64,000 nt of DNA from Sarcomyxa edulis (Eukaryota; Basidiomycota; Agaricomycetes; Agaricales; Mycenaceae): contig QUOL01000022.1 of the NCBI GenBank assembly GCA_009761415.1, positions 1-64,000 of the forward strand, given 5' to 3'. The notes under the pieces were generated by a model that was not told where the DNA came from, ran no database searches, and saw nothing but the letters and a program-made list of their open reading frames with translations. Both the position numbers and the translations under genes were made by a program. How positions within the stretch are numbered: the stretch's first letter is position 1; each line of letters begins with the position of its first letter. Below are positions 44,299-58,546 of the stretch, piece by piece.

Positions 44299-45927
44299 AT
44301 GGCTTCCATTCCCACCGACGTGAACTACGACGACATCGTATGGTTGTAAGTGGTGATACTATTTTCCTTTTGAGCCTGTACTGATTTATCTTTCGCAGAG
44401 CCGGACCTCGCGTACGCACACGACAGTCTTGGGTATGATAGATACACTGTTAACTTCAATAGTTATTAGGAATATTGTTCAATTGGAGTCTCCTCGGACT
44501 TCTCACCGCGCAGGTTTATATCTATTACCTCCAATTTCCTAGGGATCGCACCTACAATAAGGTTCTAGGTACTTACCATTGCCTTCTCTCGGTTTCAGTC
44601 TCTTGACTACACACACTTCCAGTGTACAGCTTGTACCTGTGCGATTGGGCGCAGACTTGCTCAGCCACATATGACGCTTTCCAGTGGTTTGTGTATGGCT
44701 GGGGAAATATCGCGTTTCTTTACCGGATCTGGTCTACGTGGTTGAATGTGCCTATTTTTGGGAGTCTTATTGGAGCTGCAGTGCAGGTAGGCCTTTCGCA
44801 TATCCACCGTGTACAAAGAATCTGACCGTCTCGTTCAGTTGACCTTTGCTCGAATGATTTATCTGATCGGGAGATCATGGATCTTACAAGCCCTGATTTC
44901 GACGGTATGCCTTCCCTTCGTCACCTTTCTGACTCGACTAATTATTCGCAGCTGGCCGTATTGCAATTTAGTGGCGGCATGGCTGTAGCGTACTACGTCA
45001 GTCCTATTAGCTCCGTAACTTTTGTCACCCTCGACTGACACAAGTATGTCGTAGACATACACAGGTCCGTTTGAGATATCTCGCGTCGATGGTTTGGTTG
45101 GTGCGGTTGGGGTGGGTCATTTACTTGATTGCTTCTTCTCATCAGGCTGATTCCTTGGGACAGGTACGTTTGGCTGGAAGTGCTGCAGCAGACATCTTGA
45201 TCGCCGTGGCTATGACTTATTTTGTACGCCGTATTGTCTCGCTACATCCGTCGTATTCGTCCTAAATGTCCCCGTAGCTGTTACGATCCCGTGAGCATGC
45301 GATAGGGCATACGAACAACATCATAACGCGGCTCGTCAGACTCACAATCGAGACAAGTACTTTGACAGGTATGTTTCAATCCTATAGCTATATGTGTCAG
45401 GTCAACGTTTCGATATCTCCGGAACATGCACAGCTGTCGCAGCAATAGCCGATCTTGTCTTTTTCCTGACACTGCACAATGGGATGCATCAAATCAGTGG
45501 AGTCATTCTAGGCAAGTTGTGCGTCTTTTAGTCATGCTCCTACCTGTTGCTCGTCATTCTATACACCTACTTTTCAGGTACTCCAACACGCTCCTCGTGT
45601 TATACAATAATCGTGCAGCCATGTCACAGTCAAATTTGCAAGCAAATACCAGTCAAGCGCCTTCCTTACGATTCTCCCCTCGTCGTGGATTAGGCACGGG
45701 CACGATGGAGCTGAGCAATATCTCGTCTGGATTTGAACCTGACATCTCCTTGCGAAATCCAACGAAACCTAGTGCATATGTTCCCAGTAACGTGGATGGT
45801 GACGTCGTACGGCCTGTCTTTGTGAGTCTGAAATTCGTATCTGACGGCTGTATCGATGCAGTTCCAGGAGGCTGTGGTCAATATCCGTCGAGATTTTAAA
45901 GCATCATCTCAGGAACCCTATATTTGA
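44299..45927 (+). CDS. DUF6534-type multi-pass membrane protein
   Basis: Starts MASIPTDVNYDDIVW, a start usual in this Agaricomycete family. Membrane segments recur across short exons: FNWSLLGLLTAQVYIYYLQF, SLYLCDWAQTCSATYDAF, a segment around IFGSLIGAAVQLTFARMIYLI, ALISTLAVLQFSGGMAVAYY and WLVRLGWVIYLIASSH. The best signature is the C-terminal block TRLVRLTIETSTLTAVAAI, then VILGKLYSNTLLVLYNNR, followed by a soluble tail ending at TGA 45925-45927. About seven membrane spans are expected. The exon before VYIYYLQF is poorly resolved, so part of the first span may be lost or spliced unusually. Function unknown in the family. Confidence 0.8.
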
Positions 45928-46255
45928 AAGGAGACCCACTGGTGGTGTCACCGGCCAAATCCGATTCTCGCAATTTATACCAGCGTAATTCCGTTCATTG
46001 TCAACTTCTCCAATGTATATTACTGGATAGCAGATAAGGTAATACACTTCGTTTGAAGTTTGCACGCACGAATCTGCTGCCGCACGTGTTGTCTATGATA
46101 AACAGGTGGTTGCTTGGTACTATATTTATCTAGAAGTTCTGTGTCCATCATTCTCACCGTGACTTCAGCTCCCTTCACTTCACACTAAAAGTCATTCATT
46201 CGACTTGATCCTTTCATTGGTGGTCGTTGGCGAATCTTGGATCTTTGCCTTGGGA
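45928..46255. other. Spacer before F-box gene C
   Basis: No gene seen. Confidence 0.4.
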
Positions 46256-47870
46256 ATGATGAAGAACATACCCTACGACGTCTGGCTGCATATTGCTTCA
46301 TTCTTGCTCCATGACGAATTGCTCGACTTGATCCCCGTTAACAAGGCTCTCTTCGACATTGGCTTAGATGCTAAATACAGAGAGGTTTCTTGGACTCTGT
46401 CCGGCCCTAGGCTAGCGAAAACCCTAGTTCATCTCAGGTGAGCTTTTCAGTTCCTAGATTCCTGATATACATCGTAAGAGTTTATCACGTTCTCTAGGGA
46501 CCCCGCGATAGCAGGCCGGGTCAGGCATCTCCGCATCGACTGTTGGTTCTTGCTAACGCACTACTGGAGTGAGGAGCGACGATTAGGATGGCTCACTCAG
46601 AGCTACATCTTAAACTATCTGCGCGGAATCACGTCTGGGGGTTTCTATATTTCCACTGGGAAGCTTATTCGCGAAATGGAGAAAACGATGAAGTGCTTAA
46701 CGCGAGTCACAGAATATGACTTCAGATGCCATGACCTGCCTCTCACTAAAGACACTCATCATCCCATGGGATATGCTTGGAAATGCTTCCCTGTTAGTCT
46801 GACGACGTTGATACTTCACGCCAGGCTAGAGAATTTTCCCAGCCTACTCCCCACATCCGATATCCCGATCCACAGTTTGCACACGCTGAGTTTAGGCTTC
46901 GCATGCAATGCTACCCCCTTGACTCACGACGAAGAGGCAATGGGACGCACTCGCTCGGATGATATTCTCATGGCCGATATAGGTCTTTTCGTCAACCGCC
47001 TTTCCTCATCGCTCGTATCCTTGGAAATCATCCATGAAGGCTCTTCAGACGTTTCACCATTCATACGCTCGCTAGGCCACTTCCCTCTCCTCCACCGCTT
47101 GTCGTTCCAGATACCTTTCTACGACGAACATATGATTGATCCTTCTGCAATTATCCTCTTTCTCACTCGCCATCCAGGCCTCCTGCATCTCGAACTGAAG
47201 TGGAGTCGTAAGTGGGGTCGTCAGTTGTGGAGAAGAAGATTGTCGCCTAGGCCTATAGACATATCCTCCAAGATCATACACATGGTCCACTCTGATTCAA
47301 GGCTCCTTCGGAATCTCCAGAGCTTGTCCTTGTTTTCCTCCCAAGGACCAAGCTTCGAGGCGACCATCTCAATCATCAATCGGTCGGCTAGCCTCCTCTC
47401 TGCTCTTCACCTACACCACACATTCCTGGATTACCAACATATATCTCTCATTCTTGATGGCTTATTGCATGCTCCGAACCTTGTGACCCTCGAATTGCCA
47501 GTCGAGAGGCTGACTCCCGAACTACTCGATCTTCTAAGTGACAAACTCCCAGACTTGGAAGCGCTCGAACTGAACTTCTGGGTACTGAGCGGCGATGCCA
47601 CCACTGATGATTACCTAGATAAAACGGTATGCATGTTCTGCTCAACGCAAAGACAATCTAACATATGTTTCGATTCCGCAGGATACGTTCTCCAATGCCC
47701 TTGAGACTCGTTCGTACGAAGGATGGAAACTGCGCGACGTTGGCGTATGGTATCGGCAGAAATTCAAGAGGACGACGCCGTTCGAATTGAGGATAGAGAA
47801 ACAGCTCGCGGAGATGCTACCGATGGTGTACAAAATCAAAGGAGTACCATTGGCGGAGTATTTCAAGTGA
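46256..47870 (+). CDS. F-box/leucine-rich protein, family member C
   Basis: Exons 46256-46437, 46498-47626 and 47682-47870; 499 aa. The F-box is NIPYDVWLHIASFLLHDELLDLI. Exon 2 begins RDPAIAGRVRHLRIDCW, and long stretches match member B almost word for word (LTHYWSEER, SLTTLILHARLENFPSLLP). It differs by a small insertion of basic residues (WSRKWGRQLWRRRL) in the middle. Exon 3 has EGWKLRDVGVWY and ends PLAEYFK. No lesion. It is likely a duplicate of member B, separated from it by the Tc1 element and the DUF6534 gene, so the duplication was either not strictly tandem or was later split. Confidence 0.9.
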
Positions 47871-47968
47871 TTTGTTTCTATACTATAGCGTTGTGACGTT
47901 AGAGAGACTCTGTTGCCCCTTCCCTCCGCGTATTTGCGTGACAGAACGATACTCTCGTCTCCTCCTGA

Positions 47969-49623
47969 TCACTTGCAGAAGTTGACAACAAGTGTATCCC
48001 GGGTGAAATAGAACAAAGCTCCGCTGTAAGCAGAGAGGTAGATGTGGCTCCTCCCAATAGGATAGTCAACGTCGACACCGGCATTGGTTTCAATGCTTGC
48101 GAGTTGACGGCACATTGCGACAAAACCGTTGCTCCCAGCAACAAGCCGATGGCGCTCTAGATGGCCTGAATACGTTATTTTGGCACTCTTCAAAATTTTT
48201 CCGTCTACACTGAACGAAGCGTGCAAATGCAAGGCTGTAGGTCGAGAAGGGCGGATAACGAGGGAATATTGGTAGATTTGGCTGGGAGATGGAATCGCAA
48301 AGAAGCGAAGGGGAGGGGTAGCGAGTAGCCATACTTTATATATGTCATCGTGGAATGGGTGCTTGCGCACTGATAAAGAGACGTCGCGGCAGACAGAAAA
48401 AGGAATTTCGACCACATCAGAGGCAGAAGAGGGAGTATCGGCTCTCTGAATAGCATGCAAATTGCGGACTGAATTTGTGGGACACCAGTGCTTGTCGAAT
48501 GAATTTACAGTCCAGATATCGAGGCAAATTGTTCGCATTTGATTTTTGGGAGCTCGGTGGGTGTCGAAGGCGAGGATAACATGATTGGGAATGAGAGAGA
48601 TATCATACAGTGCGGGCTAAACCATATCATATGAGGCTAAATGGTTGAGAAGTGCACCACTGGACTCACTGCGGGGCTGTATGGATCCGAAGGCATGTCC
48701 AAGAGGACACAAGACTGTGTCTTCCAATTGGCGAGTATGATTTGGTTGCAAATTCTGATAGCAGAAAGCTCCCCACATATCGTCGGCTTGGAGAACATGC
48801 TCAAATATGGAGTGTCGACATCGAAGACAGTCCACCATACTCCAGTCCGAAGGTTCAGACGCAATATTTTGAAGGCGCTGTTCAATATTAAAGAGTGTCA
48901 AGGTGAGTGGGGCTCCTGAGGAGGACACTGTTGAGCTTACTTCTTTCTCGTTAGCCTGTCGGAATCCAGATCTGACACCTGCATCTGTTCACCTATCAAG
49001 ATCATAGCGGCTATATCATCCTCGACTACATCAACAGCAAAACATTGAACGTCAGAGTTTTCGTACTGGCTGAAATACGTCCAGACTTTTTTATCTTCGA
49101 TGACATCCCAGCATTCAACGGTATGATGATTCTTGAAGAGTATATATCTTCCGCCCGGAAGTAATTTAGGTTCAACATTTCTGGATATTTTCGGACTGTC
49201 CTCAACAAGATGGACAGTGCGTTGATGATATATCACAGGACCCGAATCGGATGGATGAGAAGGACACCATGATTCGGGGCCACGTATGGCTCGTTGTACC
49301 AGATCGATGAGTTCGTTTGTTGACTGAGCCTGAAGCGACGGGTTACATGTAAAATCGAGGATTTTATGAGACCGAATCAGCGCTAGCCAGACATGCTTGT
49401 CGAAAGCGAGAGAATAAAGCTGTCTGCATGTCTGATAATCGCAGATGCGTCAAATCATCGTTGGTGGCTGATACTAGACAATGGAAACACTTGCCTGGCT
49501 CATACAGAGTACACCATGGATTCCACAATGAAACAAAATTTGTAGTAGCACGTCCTGATTGAGACCCAGTAAGCTGGAGAATTTCAGTCCAGCCAGGGAC
49601 TGGGAATCGATGGCGGGAGGCAT
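47969..49623 (-). CDS. F-box protein of a different family
   Basis: The ATG at 49623 starts 43 codons ending LCMSQ. The first intron has a GC donor (GCAAGTG, 49494-49493) and an AG acceptor before 49431, and the frame continues exactly (TCRQLYSLAFDKHVWLAL). The F-box is LNQDVLLQILFHCGIHGVLCMSQTCRQL, split by that intron. Downstream exons are beta-rich and propeller-like: LLPGGRYILFKNHHTVECWDV, then VWWTVFDVDTPYLSMF and QIILANWKTQSCVLLDM. The final long exon ends SAYSGALFYFTRDTLVVNFCK, stop at 47969-47971. It converges tail to tail with F-box gene C, only about 100 bp away. Role inferred: SCF substrate adaptor with a beta-propeller-like recognition part. Confidence 0.8.
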
Positions 49624-52600
49624 ACTAGTAATCGGAGAAATGACATCGTGACCAAATTGTGACCGAAGTACTGACGATCGGTCCGAGCCCCGAATCCCGA
49701 TTGGAGTTCACGACAACGACGACCACGAGAGAGTGACTGAGTACTCGTTTGGACTTTCGCAGACTGGAGAGCAGGGAGCGGCAGTGATCATCGACTTCAT
49801 TCACTCTTCAATCAGAATTTTTATAGAACTTTATTTCTCCAAATATCACACATGGACGCCATCGTTTACTTGTTGCCTCGATAATCAGTAATATCTGGGG
49901 ATGCCTGTCACTTTAGATTACGAGCATGGACCAGCTTCCGTCACTGGACGACTAAATCATGATAGGACTTCGAACCAAAGAAGGGACAGACTTTTCCTAT
50001 TCTTTTCTAAACAAAGTTACGGACCTAACAGCGCTCCCTAGATTACCGTCGTCCGTTTTGTAAAAGGTTGACGAAGTCAAGGCTAGAGTCGACCATGGGA
50101 AGGTGGAGGGCAATATATATGGATTGCATCCGTCTCAAGTGATATCGATAATTGAAGAGACTGGCTAGTAGCTCTTCCGAGGAGATCTCGTGTACTTCAA
50201 ATCTAAGGAATACAACGCGCGCGTGCGACCCACTCCGAGAGCGGTGGGACCTCTTTCAAAGGAAGGGATTATCAAAGCAGCACTCTTAGGAGCATTTCGA
50301 GAACGTACCACCGACCCATTTTTATGACGTTGCCAAAAATCTACGGTGCGTAGTGCAGATTTCGCCACGGTGGAAAAGTACGCATCAACGATGAAATGAT
50401 ATTGAGGTACTGAACCCATGCCCTACAATCTTCCGATAGACTTTCTGTTAAGTTGATATTCGCCACACAGAGATCGCTGAGGCCCCTAGACCTACGCTGC
50501 AATGCCGAGGGACTATGTAGCCTCCACTGTAAGCGGGACTGTCGTTTGGCGACTCGTTGTACGATGATAAGAGTATGTATTAGTAAGTTAGTAAGTTAGG
50601 CATGTTAGGATGCAACGGTAAAAAAGACGCACCATATAATATGTTTATCTCCGACCCCAAATCCTCTCGTTCTAGTGACTGGGTTAGCCGCAGGTTTGAG
50701 TGTGTTGTCCGACATACACCTGGCGAGGACGTATTTCGTCACTTCCAGGCTAGTTTAGCTGGTAGAAAGCTGGAGTCAGCGACTGTTGGATCGTGCGTGA
50801 TATACTTAGCAGGCTGCTCACATTTGCGCATGCCTCGGAATAGATGGATGCATAGAGAGATCATGCCTGGCTCGACCGTGATGTTTAAAATGTGGGGTAC
50901 AGAGCATCAGCTGGTGGAGTACCAAGATGTTTGTGACGAGGGAAACGATACATGCTTGGCCTATGAGAAGAAGAGTCGTTTCGAGTCGTGATTGGATGAT
51001 TGCTAGAGAGATACTTGCGGATGTTAATCAATGGGGTGGAATGAAAGTTATACTAAGATGCTCCCAGAGACAATTTTTGGGAGGAGGAGAATGTTCTTCA
51101 AGAGAAGGACAAGCAACGCCATGAGCGCGACATGTAAATACTTCTTCCACGCCATAGTCAAAGAAGGGGTTGTTCAGGATCTCTCGAGTCCGCAAGGAGG
51201 CATCTGTTGGCATTAATTTCGCCTACTATTACAGCAACTGGCAGGACGACAGAAGAAGACGAGTACTTCAAATGGTACACATCCGTTGCGCGACTGACTG
51301 GGTCCACCGCTATGAAGTCCACGAGGGTCCCAGGACTCCCCGAGTCTCCGGGTATCCTCAGCATCAAGGTCCTCCGCCGAGTCTACAAAGTTCAAGGGGT
51401 GGATGGTTGATAATATATGTGCACCTTCAACCTAGTCTTCTCTCCGTTCTTCTAAGGGGCATCGTTTCGACGAAGTAGACGTAGATCACACACGCTGCGA
51501 TTCAGTAATGGCTGCAGGTCAACAACGGGATATGACTAGCCCGAAAGAAATTCGCTGACCTTTCGCAATCATGCACGACGTTCTCCGTGTAGAATCTTCG
51601 TATGAGCGTGCTCTTTGTCGAATCATACTACGCTATATCATCAAGGACTCGGAAGAAGGAAGGACCTGTTCGTTCAGTGTGGCTTCACTTTCCAGAAACA
51701 GCGGTGAGCACATTAACTTGTTTCGGAGTGCATTTCGTCCTCGACGACTGCTAGCCCAATAGATGTTTACAGAATTTGCTTCCACCTAAAACAAGACCAG
51801 GCCATCCAGTAAGTGACATCAGAAAAGGAGAACCTCAGAAGAAAAAATGTCTCGCTAACCCAGCCGTATCATTCAAAAAATACCGTTGTGCATTGCATGC
51901 TAGCCTTTAGGTGAATGACTTTCAACCCAGCGATTGGCCTTGCAGACCCCGATTTTCTGCCCATCAGATTTTTCAATAGGCAGGAAGATCAAAATTTTCG
52001 ATGCTGCAGGCATCCCGAATCAACTTAGAAGCCCAGGTAAGTAGGCCAGTTCCATGTTGCTACTATATGACGGGGGTTTTGAGATTATCGAGGGGCCTGC
52101 TATTCATGGCCTGGGTACTCTTCCATTCCCATGGTGTGTACTCCAACGACGCCTGCAGGAAAGAAGGCTCTGTGGAAGTGCAGTGGATGGGCAGAGAGAT
52201 GCCAGGCCACGGTGGCAGGACGCACACATGGCAAAGAGCAGATCGTCTCGAATAGGGCCATAGACTCACCAGAGATAGAGCATGGGTGGATCCGGACTCG
52301 ATGCAAGCTCGGTGGGTGAGCTGAAAGTTGCTCCCTGCTCAAGCGCTCAGGATGAAGGACAAGATAGTGGTGTCGAAGACCGAGCTTAAATCGATTTACA
52401 TGCTGATCCACCTTCATCTATCTGTGAGCGATCACTGTGTGGAAGATGGACGCTGTGCTGACCTGATGTTTATGGACAACATCCATCTCCCATTCCTTCG
52501 AGTCTGCTAGAGTGAGGTATGGACCATTCGATGCAGCCGTGGGCATCCTGAGGTGGAAGTGAAAGGAAAGCTGGGGGCGGTTTGGCCGCCAACCCTCGTC

Positions 52601-53519
52601 TGTTCACAGGAATAAATAGGTGGTGGCAAGAGCATTCGACATGCGAAATCGAAATTCCGGAAGGAGACTCCACTCCCAACTTGTACCGACTAGGATATAT
52701 CTGCCCTATCGATAGCAGAGGGAGGGTTCACTTTGAACCATGCGTTTCTAACTTTCCGAAAGGTTGGCCGCAACGTTTCTGCTCTATCTGGAGACTCGCA
52801 GTTCTAACGGTTCATTTCCCATGTCTCCTCCTCGGAAACATTATGCTCGGATCTAGGTTCACTTTCTCGCCGTTGTCTAATATACCTTACCGGTCTCGCA
52901 ATGTCCTCGCTTAAAATGCACTCCACGTCGGTGCACCGGGTTTATGCTTTTCTAGATCCTTGTCTCCGACCAACCTCCTCCTTCCGATAGCTTCTGTTTC
53001 CCTCCCCTGGCTCAGGTAAGAGGGCACGAGGTCTCAGGACACACAGTGCTCTCCGTTACTTCACGTCTGCAGCAGTCACCAGGCCAGGCCATGCCAGATT
53101 CGCCAATACGATTCTAGAGACCTTCACCATCCGACATCGGACGTTCTTGACGGCACCTCTAGCAGAATCTATGGGGTGAGGTATCCATATCTAAGCTTGG
53201 GGTATGGCAGTGAAGGAATCGCCGACGAAAACTTGCTCATAAGATAGGTATACGCACCGAGGCTCTCCCCATATAGTCGCGCTACGTGTTTGGTAGTACT
53301 GTAACCTATGATGAAAGGTCCTGTTCGATGCGCATGCTCGACTCATGAAGCAATGGAGAACCCAAGTAAGAAGACAATATTTGATGATTTATGTCTGACA
53401 AATGCACCATGGTCTTGTCATTATTCTCAAATGATTCCGTTCAAACTATACTACATACAAACGACATACAGACGGCATAGCAATGGTAACAACTCGGGTA
53501 CGACAGGACTGGAAACGAC
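49624..53519. other. 3.9 kb with no clear gene
   Basis: I see only isolated open stretches. The best is 50602-50991 (listed separately). Others (51207-51410, 52001-52255, 52582-52914) have no domain or convincing splice context. No repeats of length were noticed. Confidence 0.4.
50602..50991 (+). CDS. Small hypothetical open frame
   Basis: 129 codons from an ATG. The middle reads GEDVFRHFQASLAGRKLESA and the end has RWMHREIMPGSTVMFKMWG, a shape reminiscent of short Agaricomycete ubiquitin-like/GTP-domain tails, where an arginine-tryptophan block is followed by a PGS motif. This likeness is weak and from memory. No intron, no visible promoter. It may be a gene remnant. Confidence 0.25.
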   Translation: MLGCNGKKDAPYNMFISDPKSSRSSDWVSRRFECVVRHTPGEDVFRHFQASLAGRKLESATVGSCVIYLAGCSHLRMPRNRWMHREIMPGSTVMFKMWGTEHQLVEYQDVCDEGNDTCLAYEKKSRFES

Positions 53520-54733
<1,214 letters not shown>

Positions 54734-56733
54734 GATGCTGTGAGTTCACATAGTTAGTTGTGAGTATTCGAACAGGCAAGACGAGTACTGACTTTGTTAT
54801 TGTATGAGAAATGAGATGAGAGTGAGAAGGAGAGAGACAACGCAGTGCTCCGCAGTCCTTATCACTGCCATCAGCCGCACAGCCACATCCCCGCGGGGGT
54901 GGCCGAGTCCGGCGTCCGCGACGTCCTCCGAGTCCGACCCACGAACATTCACTCCAAGTTGACTCCAAGTTGACTTGGACTTTCCACTTGCACTCACAAT
55001 CGCTTCTTGTTTTCGAGGACCATCGTACTTACTCCGAGTCTTCGAGCTTTTGGAGTCATCAACTTGCTCGTCGTTTGCCCTCAGGCTCGGGGGCTCTGCG
55101 GATCTGCAGGAGGCTGCAGACACGACCCCAGTAAAAATGGAGGGTCCCTTCCGAAATTTCAGAATGCGTAATTGATCGCGAGGCCCATGAATATTCCTCC
55201 AATTGCCCCTTGGTGTCGTTATATACGACTTTGTACCAATAGCGGCTTGTTGTGTTCAGAAAGTACGCATGATCAAATATGACTGCTTGAAAATCTCTCA
55301 ACCTTTTGTATGTGCTCGCTCAGGTGACTTCACCAGTTGTTGCTATACTCTGAAGCGCTTTCTGCATCAGCTTGAGTTGGAGAGCTCAACGTCTATGTGG
55401 TTCCCCTATATTCCTAAAGCTCACGTGTTTTCTGTCAGAAGACTCGACCCGAGCCCTCTTTTCGCTCGGAAGACCCTTCCTTTTTTCCTGCTTAGAGCGC
55501 GTTTGATTCAGGGCACTTTATACCACGTCCTTTCCTATTTCGTTGCTGGTTCTCCCATTTTCTAGCGCGTAATGCTATAGGAAACCACGAGACCACACGT
55601 TTCTGCGCGAAGCTGCTGCGCTTCCAAAACTTTCTTCGTGATACCTTAGGCATCATGATCTCGATATCAGGTGAGCAAATCATTGTTGATCTGGTTCTAG
55701 CAGCTCCGAGGATGAGCCAAAGCATTCGGAAATGATTTCCGAGTATGGCCAACAAGTGGAAGCTCGATGTGGCGATAATGTTCCCTCAAAGGCTGGCCAT
55801 CGGGTCTCAGTATCGTACACGCCTGCATCGGCTTCAAAATCCGACCATGTCGCGGCAACTTTCTAGTTTGTTGATCTAGGGATCGGATCGTTCTAGTTAT
55901 CTTACACTTACTAATCTCTAATAATGATATAGTCGAGTGGAAGCATTGGAAATGCAGTGCGTCGTGATATACCCATACACCGCCAATCGCCCTGAAGTAC
56001 GACGTATATGGAGACTCGTGGTCTCGGTGAGTCGTCAGTGGTCACCCTTGACTTAGATGTGTTCTGATGCATGGCAGTTCCTGTCTGACATATGCATCTT
56101 ACGCACTTAGATAATTCAATCTGCACGACAAGAGCTTTACGTGCAGGACGGTAACGAATCGTCCACCTCGACCGCACGTACGTATCAGCCCGTGATATAG
56201 AAGTCGACCCTCGCATAAGCCCGGGATTTTGTACAAACGCCTCAGCTCTCATACAGAAATAGGTATTGGATCAATATTGTGGGAAGACTGAATGGACCAC
56301 AGGATTTAGACGATACTGTCGAGCTTGTTGGTCAATCCCCAGAAATGGCAGACCTGATTATGGACCCTCTACATCCGACTTCTTTGCTTCAGATTGGCAT
56401 ATGGACTACTATGCACTTATTTTGGTTTCAATGAGCACCTCTTGGCTTTGGGTATGTACCTCCACTTTGTTTGACCTCGAAAATACCAGTACCTATAACT
56501 AATAAGTACTGCGTGTTTGCTACATACAGCATCCAACAGCGTGTTTACTCTGCCCACGCGTTTTTCGTCGGTGTTCCGATGCGGATCCAGCTGGGTTCTT
56601 GCCTAGCTAAACTTCGACGCGGAGCTGATAGCAAGGTACAGTCCGTGCCACAGTAATCTTGATGAACCGCAGGTCCAATTGCCGACAGACAAGACCCTGT
56701 AATCTCGACCGGTCGATGCATCTTTCAAGATTG
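54734..56733. other. Intergenic, with coding-like patches near 55.9-56.6 kb
   Basis: From about 55940 to 56640 on + several coding-like stretches with splice-like borders appear: CVVIYPYTANRPEVRRIW, then IIQSARQELYVQDGN, INIVGRLNGPQDLDDTVEL, and YSIQQRVYSAHAFFVGVPMR. They could be exons of a membrane transporter relic, but no start, stop or family can be assigned. The rest shows nothing. Confidence 0.3.
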
Positions 56734-56740
56734 TATATAA
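56734..56740 (+). promoter_or_regulatory. TATA box of the secreted-protein gene
   Basis: TATATAA about 100 nt before the ATG at 56838, the usual spacing. Confidence 0.65.
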
Positions 56741-56837
56741 GCACTTCCAAAATGTACTCCATTCTCAACATAGTAGATCCTTCTACCAGACGCTAGAGAG
56801 TCTCAACCTACCTCACGTTCTCTTCTACTTCTTCATC

Positions 56838-58546
56838 ATGAAAAGCACTGTCTCAAACATTGCTATTGCCCTCTGCCTCACCGGCGCCTTCGCTGCGACA
56901 ACGAATCCTCGCGTCACCCCTCCTGCCCTCTGTGGTCAGGCAGCTTATAACAACACCCTCGACCTCAATGGAACCGTCACCAACTCTAGTAGCATCGTGT
57001 CTACTGTCGCCATTGTCGATCAGAAAAGCGGAGCGGGTGGCGATAACTCTCGTCCTGGCAATCCTCCTGCAGACACATCCGTCACCGCTATCGACGGTGA
57101 ACTTACTGCAGCCGGGTCCTTTCGTCATCGGCATGCGCCTCCAAGAAGCGTTAAACGCGAGCTGAGCACCTTCACTCAGATCTTCGCTGGTACAGGGACT
57201 GGCCCCAACGATCGAGACGCTGCTATCGAAGGCACGGCTTACTTATCATATACCCTTGTGCCGAACGCGACATACGACATAAGCGCATGTCTCTATTATT
57301 GCGATGGCACCGAGGGATGTGGTGGGTGCTCTCTAAGCTCCTTGATCGCGTTTTTCCAATCTGAATCACACATTCGTATAGTCTTCGCCAATCTCTTTTA
57401 CGAATACAACAACCCCCTTCTTGACTTCGTCTTTGACGAGAAATCGAATTTAAAATGTGCTCTGTACGGAGACATTCACACTGCTACCGAGAAGACCAAC
57501 AAAGGAGGAGAGCAGTTTGAGGCCCCTCCTGCAGGACTCACCTATATCCAACAAAGCAGCGGTTACTCCCTGGTGTCTGCTATCGCAGAGCCGATCGCAC
57601 CTGAAGGGTTAGTCTATCCCGAGTCTTCAGCTTCCACAACCTATCTGATATCTTTTTAGGTATAATCCCGTATTTGGACCCATTGACGGTGCTAACGATG
57701 CCCCTGGAGTGAGTCATTTATCGATTTGATCCTGATATGCACTCAGTTTCTCGGACTCCGCAGTACATGGGATTTGCTTTCATCGACAAGTATGACGTCC
57801 AGGCATGCGCAGATCTCTGCAATGCTCGTGAAGCTGATGCAAATGGTGGCGCTTGCGAGTATTTCAATATCTGGCGCGCTTTGGTCAAGGGGGTTCCTAC
57901 TACATACACATGCAGCATGGTTCGTGATTATAAGCCTCGAGCTGTTTATTTTCGGCTCAAGAGTTCGTCGTAGTATTTCTTGCCCACAGATGCGTCTACT
58001 GCAACCAACTTCGGGCAAGGTGATCTACAAGTCACGTTTTCACGTGGATACGAGCGGATCAATCTCATTTCCGACGGCGGATTCGAAGAGTTCCCATGTA
58101 CATCCCCCTTCTGTTTTGGCACGTCCGACGGTGCTTGGACCGGCGTCTCACCTTCTGGGGGTAATCTTGACGCCTCCATCTTTTTCTTCGCTCCTTATGC
58201 ACACTCCGGTCATGGCAGTGGACTATTGGGGTCGGCTTACGGTACCGATTCCTTCTCAGGTACCCTTGCACTCAACGATCCACTCGCGACAATCGCTGGG
58301 AAAACATACACCATCAGCTTTTTCCACAACAGTGGATTCAGTGGCTCAGCACTAGAAAGTCTCGCCTTCGTACAGGTCTTATGGAACGGAGAAGTGGTCG
58401 GAGAGGTGAAGTCTGATCGGGCAGAACTCGGATGGACGTTCCACGAGCTTACTGCTGTCGCCACTGGGAGCGACAGGCTCGCATTCCATGGTGGGACAGC
58501 TCCCGCATGGAGCTTCCTGGATGATGTTTTCGTTGCTTTGGCGTGA
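56838..58546 (+). CDS. Secreted cysteine-containing protein, uncharacterised
   Basis: The signal peptide MKSTVSNIAIALCLTGAFAA is followed by a low-complexity Asn/Ser/Thr segment and a likely Kex2 site (RSVKR at about residue 106). The mature part has a block ISACLYYCDGTEGC, a block YDVQACADLCN...GACEYFNIW that resembles a PAN/apple-like cysteine fold, and a C-terminal beta-sandwich-like domain from LISDGGFEEFPC to WSFLDDVFVAL, similar in outline to carbohydrate-binding or CenC-type domains. About four introns; the stop is at 58544-58546. Secretion is well supported; the domain assignments are by eye. I do not know its function; cell-wall or fruit-body surface roles are guesses. Confidence 0.75.

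Noticed and set aside
50165..50419. 84-codon minus-strand frame
   Set aside because: Starts with an ATG but has no recognisable domain or conserved context; not enough to call.
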